Source: Globobulimina sp.
Taxonomy: Eukaryota; Foraminifera; Rotaliida
Reading direction: 5' to 3'
NCBI GenBank assembly: GCA_003354225.1
Contig: PIVH01000231.1
Span: 1 to 6,826, forward strand
DNA length: 6,826 nucleotides
In this document: one piece after another, positions 1 to 6,635 of the stretch
Layout of the letters: each line of letters starts with the position of its first letter
Position numbering within the stretch: position 1 is the first letter of the stretch
Program-made: the position numbers and the translations under genes
Notes under the pieces: generated by a model
The model's input: only the letters and a program-made list of their open reading frames with translations
Told to the model about the DNA's origin: nothing
Databases searched by the model: none

Positions 1-37
1 GGTGAAATAAATCCGAATGAACAAAGTTGTCAGATGC

Positions 38-43
38 TTTATT
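38..43 (-). terminator. Possible polyadenylation signal AATAAA
   Basis: The minus strand reads AATAAA here, about 170 bases beyond the recombinase stop. The hexamer is common by chance in AT-rich DNA, and no clear downstream element can be judged because the window ends. Confidence 0.25.
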
Positions 44-94
44 CTCCGAATCGATCCAATGATATTAAAAACATAGTTAATAATTTGGATCTCC

Positions 95-116
95 TCCCTG
101 TGTGTCCCCTGTGTGT
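95..116. repeat. Tandem 11-bp repeat, CCTGTGTGT core
   Basis: TCCCTGTGTGT (95-105) is followed at once by CCCCTGTGTGT (106-116), two copies differing at one base. It stands out as GC-richer than the surroundings. It may be a short slippage repeat near the 3' end of the element. Confidence 0.5.
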
Positions 117-163
117 TGTGAAGGTCTATTTAAATTGTAAAGTTTCTTTCAAATTAAATCATC

Positions 164-174
164 GAACGTGTAAA
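164..174. repeat. 11-bp direct repeat, copy 1 (GAACGTGTAAA)
   Basis: An exact match to 1542-1552 on the same strand, located 38 bases beyond the recombinase stop codon on the transcribed side. Read on the minus strand it is TTTACACGTTC. Confidence 0.35.
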
Positions 175-212
175 TAGCAAATGGTAGTTATATGTCAACC
201 AACTTATATTGA

Positions 213-1501
213 TTAATTATTTGGGTTAAATAATTGTTCACAAGTTTTGCCTTCCCAGAGATTATATGTTACTAAATTCTTACGACTCCTATCAATGGTC
301 ATTGAGCCTGGGCGATTTCTGCCATGAATCATCTCAAAAGGTACTATCCGTAGGTCTTTAATCTTGAACATGATATAACGATTTTGTACGTGTGGTAAAT
401 TGTTAACAGACCAAACCACATATCGTAAAACCTTCAATAAATCAATTTTTTGTTGATGACATAAGGAAGTTGCTCCGATTCGTATACAATATGGTGGATA
501 TGCTTTCGGCTTTTTAATTTTTAAAACTTTCACAAAATGTTTTAAAATTTCCGCCAATTTGGAAGGGCGCCATATTACTCCATTTAATCCTACAAAGACA
601 TAATTAAAGTGATTTGTATTCAAATTACAAACTCGTTTAATTAATTTTTTCTTTCGTTTATTTTCTGATATTGATAATAGTTTTGAATTTAAATGGCGAT
701 GTATGACTCTTCGCCTGTTTAAAAGCACCATATATATTGCATAGAAATCCAAGTACCGACAATGACAATTTTTTACGTTATGGCATATTGGCGGAGACAT
801 ATAAATCCGCTTTGGTTCACCTCTAAACTCCTGGTTTTTATACCAATGAACCAAGATTTGTAAATATTGTCTGTGATATGGTTTGTTTAAGTTATGCTGT
901 GAAATATCACCCCATCGTAAACCTGTGGTTATATTCTCCCAATCCGCATTTTCTGTACTGTCGGTATACAAAATCTCTGCGGGACGGCTTATAGTGAAAA
1001 AGCATATTAATAATAATAATGCTCTTGTCAAGGATTCCAATGGGGCAATTTGCCATGTTTCAGGGGTAATATTTATAAATTTTAAATAATCCACCAACCA
1101 ATAAATCCGCATTGGTAATCGAATTTGTCTGGGTTTTTTATATAATTTCAACATGGTGGTATGGATTGTATCATAAAACCCATCTTCATAAAAATTAGGT
1201 TTCCCTCCACATGATTTGACCCACCAAGATAAGGCCGATGACCATGTTTTATGCGAATTGCACGATCCCAAACGTATACTACGATCATATTGCCAATATA
1301 TTGCAAATGCAGGATTTATATTTGGTAAAAATGGATTCTGTCCATGCTCGATATTGTAACCCCACCAATCCTTTAAAACTGACACATAATTTGTTTTTGT
1401 GGTGATTCTCCTGCTTCTGAATATATCTATTAAAATCCGTTTGGTAGTCGTCGGGTCATATTTTGCTACTTCACGATTCCAGAAGACTCGGCGTGTTATT
1501 C
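213..1501 (-). CDS. Tyrosine recombinase (integrase) of a DIRS-like element
   Basis: This enzyme would integrate the circular DNA copy by cutting and rejoining through a tyrosine. Residues count from the split codon (429 in all). About residues 15-105 match the N-terminal SAM-like core-binding domain (NYVSVLKDWWGYNIEHG pattern). The catalytic domain follows: box I Arg173 in SRPAEIL; probable beta-hairpin Lys222 (HWYKNQ); a CHCRYLDFYAIY stretch resembling the DIRS Cys-Pro-containing linker; box II Arg341 in PPYCIRIGAT; Trp364 (VVWSVNN); nucleophile Tyr376 in NRYIMF. The usual His of HxxR is Tyr338 here. A tail of about 50 residues follows. There is no ATG before residue 117, inside the N-terminal domain region, so a start there would remove much of the DNA-binding part. 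The frame opens behind TTTGTTCAG at 1503-1502, and including this stretch restores the N-terminal domain. Recombinase identity is strong; the exon start is inferred. Confidence 0.9.
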
Positions 1502-1638
1502 CTGAACAAATTTCATACTATTTTATATATATTATAAGACGGAACGTGTAAAAGCGTTTTTGTTAAATAAACAGACACTGCTACAGTTTTTAAGTCAGTT
1601 CACTTCAAATCAATGTCAAGAAGGTGGTCGGCAGTTGG
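1502..1638 (-). other. Gap between RT and recombinase; strong 3' splice site
   Basis: This is a short AT-rich spacer after the RT stop. It ends in AAATTTGTTCAG followed by G (AG at 1503-1502), the best 3' splice site in the window, entering the recombinase frame in phase 1. The recombinase frame closes upstream at 1517-1519, so the acceptor sits just inside the open stretch. The spacer also holds the AAAAGCGTTTTT element and one copy of an 11-base repeat shared with position 164. A minus-strand CTTAAAAAC and TTTAAC region could hold a branch point, but no clear consensus is seen. Confidence 0.5.
1542..1552. repeat. 11-bp direct repeat, copy 2 (GAACGTGTAAA)
   Basis: This copy is identical to 164-174. 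It lies about 40 bases upstream of the recombinase acceptor; the other lies about 40 bases past the recombinase stop, so the pair brackets the recombinase block. It may be a short regulatory or recombination-related motif, or chance in AT-rich DNA. Confidence 0.35.
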
Positions 1639-3374
1639 TTAGTTATATAGATTATGTAACAATCTCAGATTAGGATAATATTCCAATTTAGATTGATTTG
1701 CATTAATTTCCAAATCAAACATATCCACAATTCGATGAAATCTTGCCATCTCAAATCTGGATAAAGAATCAGCTAAACCGTTGAAATCAGATGGGATGAA
1801 TTCTACTCGTAAATCAATACAATAAATACACATTAAAAGTACAATTTCTTGTATATACTGCATCAATTTTGGGCTGCCTGCCCAACATTTATAGATACTG
1901 AAAAGCACAGATTTATTATCAATATATAATAATAGTTTGCGCCCAGTTAAAATATCTCTATAATTGTATAATAGCATAATTACAGCATGAGCTTCTTGAT
2001 AATTAATGGACATTGTTCGATGATTTATATTATTTATATTTAATTTATTTAAGAAATGATAATTCGCAAAATGTGATCCTACGATAAAGCCACCACCTTC
2101 GTTACTTGCATCCGTTGCACCTGTTATTGTGATTGATGGTTGATTTATGATTGAATGCATAGTAACGGTTTGCATATGCAATGTATATTGTAGCCAAAAA
2201 CGTAAATCCTGAATTATAGGATCTGGAACCCAAAATATTTTATTTTTCATTCTTGGATTCTTACGGATTTTTTCATGAATCAAGCGAAGTAATCTGTAGC
2301 ATAGGATTTTGGCTGATTTTCTGAATTGTGCCCAATGCATTATTTTGCCACAAATGGATTCTAATGCATGTCCTGATGCATATCGATGTAGTATTATTAG
2401 TTTTATTCCATGACATAATTGTTTATATTTATGAGTCGGTATGTGTACATTTTTCAATTTTAAATTAAAACCAAAACCATGTACAACACCCTCAGTTATA
2501 GCCGTTTCATCCTTTGCATGAGAAACATTTACTTTTAAATCATCACACATTTGATCAAATTTATGAGCCATTTCTTTTGCTTCTCTCTCTGAATGAGAGG
2601 CAATTAAGAAATCATCAATGTGTACTAAAAGTCGATCTTTCTTTAAGAAATGTAAATATTTATTCTCAAAAATCCAAATTAAAATCTGTGCAAAGTGTTG
2701 ACAATTTGCGGCTGCTGACGCTAAGCCATATGCTTGGCGTAGATCACCAAAAGAAAGACCAAAAATGCAATATTGGATAAATTCACAATCATTTGAGGCT
2801 AATTTTAATTGTCTAAAAGCATCCTTTAAATCACGTAACGAAACATATTCATATTTTATTAGGATTTCAATATATTTTCGGATATTTGGAAGTGTTGGGA
2901 TTTTGCATTTTTCTTTCTCAATCAATTCGTTTATGGATACTGTCCTCTGAGTGCTATATGAACCATGTCTGGCAACTCTGATTTCAGTCATTTGTTGTGT
3001 ATCATTATTTCGTTTTGGTACACATAATAAATTCAGATTATAATGGAAAGTCTTATGATTTGCAGTGATATAACTTTTCTTCGCTTCTTTTACTATCCGA
3101 TTCAAAATTTCTTTCAATTCCTTTTTATTTCTAACAATATTTGATACATGTTTTGATAGTTTGGATGGGTCGCGATCTTTCAACCATAATGGATATCCAT
3201 CCTCAATTAACACAATTTCTATGTCTCCATTTGGGTGATCGCTTAAATAGTCACGGAATAAATTGATATTAAAATGATGAGGGATTTCCGGCGGATTTAT
3301 CCATAACTCTACCAATTCTTGGAGTAGATTGGCACAGTCATCATCAATATCGCGTAATTTTGGTAGTATTGTTT
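1639..3374 (-). CDS. Reverse transcriptase-RNase H of a DIRS-like element
   Basis: The block copies element RNA into DNA and removes the RNA strand. Residues are counted from the split codon at the acceptor (578 in all). An N-terminal extension of about 105 residues precedes the RT. Fingers motif LNLLCVPKR is near 114-121; motif A SLRDLKDAF is at 179-187 with catalytic Asp182; motif B is SFGDLRQAYGLASA near 208-221; motif C VHIDDF is at 251-256 with Asp254 and Asp255. The RNase H follows with Asp422 (GATDAS), Glu461 (YQEAHA), Asp486 (YIDNKS) and Asp536 (GLADSLSR), so all four acidic residues are kept. No DAM methylase follows. Motif C has His in place of the usual Tyr/Phe of YxDD, and motif B lacks the common Ala-Pro. 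There is no ATG in the first 128 residues, so translation must begin on another exon or by a recoding event; the exon start at 3374 behind ATATATAG is preferred. Domain identity is firm; the start is inferred. Confidence 0.93.
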
Positions 3375-3627
3375 CTATATATTATTGGGTTTATATTATT
3401 GTATACGATTATAAATATAATTATTGATTATGAGTTATTTTTGTTGAGTGTAAATATGAGTCACCACGTTGACTCACTTTTACATAACGATTTTGAGTCA
3501 ATAGGAACAGTTATTTGTTAGTTATTTGTTAAGTGTTTCTAACTTGATACAAACTAAACGCTTATGTTGGAAAAAATGAGTTAGATTTAATAAATCAAGG
3601 ATTTTTATTTTAAAATTTAAATATATT
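3375..3627 (-). other. Non-coding gap between gag and RT; 3' splice site at its end
   Basis: About 250 AT-rich bases separate the Gag stop from the RT frame. No convincing protein is encoded: a reading frame overlapping the Gag knuckle runs through part of it but looks like low-complexity AT-rich translation. The gap ends in ATATATAG (AG at 3376-3375), a plausible 3' splice site entering the RT frame in phase 1. A GTAAAA donor-like site lies at the Gag stop (3634-3629) but is phase 2 and would not match this acceptor. The gap also carries the inverted repeat at 3450-3483. Confidence 0.5.
3450..3483. repeat. Inverted repeat containing paired TGAGTCA/TGACTCA motifs
   Basis: Arms at 3450-3463 and 3470-3483 match at 12 of 14 positions when folded, with a perfect inner 7 bp and a 6-base loop (CCACGT). 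The inner arms are TGAGTCA (3457-3463) and TGACTCA (3470-3476), the AP-1/Gcn4-type bZIP site in both orientations. A third TGAGTCA lies at 3494-3500. I found no other exact copy in the window. Confidence 0.6.
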
Positions 3628-4649
3628 TTACGAGAATATTTTCGGACAATTTGGGATGGTGTGATTTGCGTCACCACAAAGACAATCATGATATCGCTCA
3701 ACACCGCCATTTCTGCATCTTGGTCCTCTTGAGACACAATTTTCATTTGGCATATGATATGCAGCACAATATCGTCCTGTTAATTTACGTCTAAAATCCT
3801 CTTTTAATTTAGGACGTGTAGTTATCATCCAATCCTTGAATCGTTGTACTCTCCGTTCCTTTTGTTCTGATGTCAATCGACCACCATTTGATTGACTCCG
3901 ACTCATTAATTTATTGGGAATGCGATCAGATACATTTACATTTTGAAGCGACTCATTTTGCGTATTATTGTCGTTCCGCAAATGTTTCTGCGTTTTTATG
4001 AATTTTACATGGTCATAATCTCGGAACATCAGTTGTAACCACATAGGGTCAACATAACGCGATCCTTTTTTCTCAATTTCCAAATTTGATCTAAGATGTG
4101 AGTCTTGTATTGCTATCACAATTGACTTTGTTTGCCTCATTGCAGTCTCCATTGATTCATTGATAAATAAATAAAATAATTGTTCATTTAATTGAACATC
4201 AAAAATTAATGTATTTAATGCAAATTTCCATTGTTGCCAATCATTTATTGCAACATTTAACATTCGATTATATCTCGCAATTTCATCCAATGGTTTTATA
4301 CGGATCGCTTTCTTTTTATAAAGCACTTTCATTGAACGTAATAATTCCGATTCGTTGTTATTTACATATAATTGCCATACATTCAGAAGACGGAGGACTT
4401 CATCGCCAAATAGGAAGATATTTCTCTTTTGTGTAAATATCGTATTTATTGTTGTTGTGGGATTTGCTCGGACCAAATGAGTTGAGTCCTTCGCATTTTT
4501 TAAGACTGCCAACATGATATCAGTGAATTGTTTGGGTGAACATCGCCAAATAAACATCAAAACATCAGTCTCCGCATCGTATCGTTTATCTTTTGCGGAT
4601 TTTTTGCCTTTCTTTTTCTTCTTCGGAGTTTCATCACTGTCATCCGATT
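3628..4649 (-). CDS. Gag-like protein, second block with C-terminal zinc knuckle (probable exon 2)
   Basis: This is the second Gag-like block. The frame opens after a stop at 4654-4656. The first ATG is 4557, but good coding sequence precedes it: an acidic SDDSDE stretch and a Lys run (PKKKKKGKK) right behind the acceptor at 4651-4650, so an exon start at 4649 fits better than the ATG. It encodes 340 residues counting the split codon. Residues 30-230 are mostly helical-looking with many Trp, Leu and Ile, resembling a capsid-like region. After about residue 225 comes a polar linker. The end carries Cys295, Cys305, Cys312, His321, Cys323, Cys325, His330 and Cys335; the last four form CxCx4Hx4C, a variant of the retroviral CCHC knuckle. 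Cys-rich ends with HxC...C...H....C spacing are typical of DIRS Gag proteins and would bind the element RNA. If joined to the block at 5048-6635, Gag is about 869 residues. If translated alone, it would start at 4557. Confidence 0.72.
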
Positions 4650-4813
4650 CTATTTAAATCACAACAACAAAAACAATCAAATTCATTCTAAGATTATGAT
4701 ATTTTGTGTTGACCGGTAAACAACATTCAATGCACGGTATCACATTTTATATTGTTACCTATTGGTCAGATACACAACTTTTTATATTTTTAATTTACAT
4801 TTTTACGATTTCT

Positions 4814-4846
4814 GAGTGATAAATTGTGAAATTTTATGTATCACTC
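4814..4846. repeat. Inverted repeat / hairpin in the gag intron/spacer
   Basis: GAGTGATA (4814-4821) is followed after 17 bases by its exact reverse complement TATCACTC (4839-4846). The RNA could form an 8-bp stem. It lies just beside the palindrome cluster. Function unknown; such stems can shorten the effective length of an intron. Confidence 0.5.
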
Positions 4847-4869
4847 TCATTGTGAAGATATGATGAAAA

Positions 4870-4937
4870 AAACGTTTCTGATTCAACGTCTTACAAACAA
4901 TACAAAAACGTTTTATTACTCCAACTAAAAACGTTTT
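4870..4937. repeat. Three AAACGTTT palindromes in the gag intron/spacer
   Basis: Perfect palindromes AAACGTTT at 4870-4877 and AAAACGTTTT at 4905-4914 and 4928-4937 lie within 68 bases, with centres 36 and 23 bases apart. A near-match, AAAAGCGTTTTT, lies at 1550-1561 between the RT and recombinase blocks. The identical self-complementary cores look like a bound motif rather than random AT-rich sequence. No factor can be named. Confidence 0.6.
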
Positions 4938-5018
4938 CGTTCTGAAATCTACGAATTTACTCAAAGTCTGACCAAAGCCATACAGTTAGATTGTATACAA
5001 ACTCATTCTATACACGGC

Positions 5019-6635
5019 TCACATGTAAAGGAGACAGATCCACAAACCTTGAATATTATCGACAATCGCTTTGTTGCTACCGCTATTCATCATATCTTGA
5101 TATACATTTTGGTGATTTGACACTTGTTGTTGTTTATTTGTATATTTGCCAATTAATTGAAAACCAAGTGTGGTTTTATGGACATGATACTCTTTACTCC
5201 ACCTTTCCATTCCTCGTTGTGTGTCTTTCAACATTTCATCCACGGACTGTTTCTGTGGTGATTTCTGATTTGACGAATTCGAGTCTTGTTTTGATTGCAT
5301 TATACCAAATTGATTGGATAATGTGTTTATTGCTGGGATGATATCTTTGGCCCATTCTGGACACTTTGAAGGAACGCGATATTTCGAACTGTCCTTCTTA
5401 TCATTCTCTATTTCATCATCATCATCGGAATAAATCTCAATTAAACGGCGTTTTTTCTTCGGAGGGATATAATCCAAATCATCCCATGGATCACGAATTC
5501 GTTTCTCTGAGTTCTCTGCTTTATCACCAATGAATTTTATTTTTCCTTTCTTTGTTTGATATAATTCGCTCGGAATCACATCCAAATCCTTATAATTTTT
5601 GATACGTTCACCAGCTTTGTTTATATATCCTTTCTTTTCAAGGAATATGTACTGTTTATAATATGTGTCCACAATAACATTTTTTGTTTCGTCTTCACTC
5701 AAATTCAATAAACGAATAAATTTCTCGGCTGCTGGTGGTAAATGATAATAAACCCGATAATTTACCAAAAATTGTGTCATCCGATGATTATACGCATTAA
5801 ATTTGTGCTTGACATCTCCATATTTGATGGAATCCTTTTTCTCAAATTGTCCGATGTTTTGAATCATTTCTTTTCTGTATTTAATTACTTTTTTAATTCG
5901 GGCTTTCCAATCAGATTCATATTCTTTTGATTTGTCAGCCTTTACGAAATTCGAATCTTTGAATTTCTTTATTCGTTTTTTAATTTGATTCACATCGTTT
6001 CCACGCTTATTCGCATCGACTTCATCCTTTCTCTCAATTTGTATTATATCATCTTCCACATTAAAGACACTGTCATTGTCCGATTCTTGTTCATGAACTG
6101 GAGTCGCTTCCCGATCGTTGTCATTGCTCTTACCATCACTGTCCGAAGAGTCTGCGTCTCGACCTATCGCATGTTGTGGTGGTACGTCATTGGGAGGATT
6201 TGGAAAATCCCAGTTATCGACGTGCGCACCAATATCAATTTCGTTATCACGTTTATCCCAATTCCTCTTCCTTCTGACCGATAATTCCTTATCGAACCAT
6301 AAATCATTTGCTAATAAATCCACAATTTGATTATGTTGAGGTTTCTCATGATCTTCATGGTCTTCCTCAAATTTCAATGCTTTTTCATATGCATCATTGA
6401 GGTCAATGAGTTCCCCTTTAACACCATTGGAATTTCCATATGGATTTATCAATTTCTGTTTAACCATCGCAGCAATGGCCGCTATGGTTTCACTTGAAAT
6501 GCCACCTCTTTTTGCTGCAGATTTAATCGGTTTTATTATTAAATAATGACCAAATTCTGCCTCTGGTGGGTATTGGAATTGATCATTTGGTACATGTGTA
6601 CCATTGACATAAGTGTGATTTGGCTGGTCTGCCAT
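5019..6635 (-). CDS. Gag-like protein, first coding block (probable exon 1)
   Basis: This is the first large block of the element, taken as the N-terminal part of the structural (Gag-like) protein; I recognise no catalytic domain. The start is the first in-frame ATG (6635); unspliced, it gives 538 residues. Residues from this ATG: about 1-120 mixed and possibly folded; about 160-200 very acidic and Ser/Asp-rich, likely disordered; about 210-260 Lys/Arg-rich; about 260-370 richer in Tyr and Leu and probably globular; a PPKKKRR motif at 391-397, a good classical nuclear localisation signal, followed by an acidic SDDDDE stretch; then a Gln/Asn/Ser-rich tail. Nuclear import would fit an element that integrates by recombinase. 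The last few codons look non-coding: after residue 529 the sequence CAAG/GTTTGT resembles a 5' splice site at 5048/5047. I think the true protein continues into the block at 3628-4649. Naming it Gag rests mainly on position and on that continuation. Confidence 0.7.
   Translation of the reverse strand: MADQPNHTYVNGTHVPNDQFQYPPEAEFGHYLIIKPIKSAAKRGGISSETIAAIAAMVKQKLINPYGNSNGVKGELIDLNDAYEKALKFEEDHEDHEKPQHNQIVDLLANDLWFDKELSVRRKRNWDKRDNEIDIGAHVDNWDFPNPPNDVPPQHAIGRDADSSDSDGKSNDNDREATPVHEQESDNDSVFNVEDDIIQIERKDEVDANKRGNDVNQIKKRIKKFKDSNFVKADKSKEYESDWKARIKKVIKYRKEMIQNIGQFEKKDSIKYGDVKHKFNAYNHRMTQFLVNYRVYYHLPPAAEKFIRLLNLSEDETKNVIVDTYYKQYIFLEKKGYINKAGERIKNYKDLDVIPSELYQTKKGKIKFIGDKAENSEKRIRDPWDDLDYIPPKKKRRLIEIYSDDDDEIENDKKDSSKYRVPSKCPEWAKDIIPAINTLSNQFGIMQSKQDSNSSNQKSPQKQSVDEMLKDTQRGMERWSKEYHVHKTTLGFQLIGKYTNKQQQVSNHQNVYQDMMNSGSNKAIVDNIQGLWICLLYM

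Larger units (their letters stand above)
1..212 (-). other. 3' region of the element after the recombinase
   Basis: There is no coding potential on either strand worth reporting. It contains the tandem 11-mer at 95-116, one copy of the 11-base direct repeat and a possible polyadenylation signal at 38-43. In DIRS elements the internal complementary region and right terminal repeat lie downstream of the recombinase, so part of this stretch may belong to them, but I could not match it to any sequence near the other end of the window. Confidence 0.4.
4650..5047 (-). other. Probable spliceosomal intron within gag (398 nt)
   Basis: On the minus strand the stretch begins GTTTGT after CAAG (donor 5047-5046) and ends AAATAG (acceptor 4651-4650). 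The upstream exon ends after the first base of a codon and the downstream exon supplies the next two, so the frames match (phase 1) and the joined codon is Glu. The interior is AT-rich with stops in the exon 1 frame soon after 5019. It holds a hairpin and three AACGTT-centred palindromes, annotated separately. The donor is not perfect (GTTTGT rather than GTAAGT), and a GGTAGC about 40 bases upstream is a second phase-1 candidate. The alternative is that this is an intergenic spacer or internal promoter and the two Gag blocks are separate genes. Confidence 0.55.

Noticed and set aside
1639-1720. DAM-type methyltransferase after RNase H, as in many DIRS1-like elements
   Set aside because: Only about 40 residues follow the last RNase H motif before the stop, and none look like a methylase motif.
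3629-3634. GTAAAA at the Gag stop as a local donor for the RT exon
   Set aside because: It is phase 2, whereas the RT acceptor at 3375 requires phase 1; a local splice would break the RT frame.
3522-3767. An 81-codon minus-strand reading overlapping the end of Gag block 2 and running past its stop
   Set aside because: It overlaps the zinc-knuckle coding sequence in another frame and its tail is low-complexity translation of AT-rich DNA; no frameshift signal links it to Gag.
4991-5341. A 116-codon plus-strand reading
   Set aside because: It is antisense to the end of Gag block 1 and the intron, with no recognisable domain; it is a shadow frame.
5985-6330. Two overlapping plus-strand readings
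   Set aside because: Antisense to the acidic part of Gag; the hydrophobic composition is what reverse-complemented Asp/Glu/Asn codons give, not real membrane segments.
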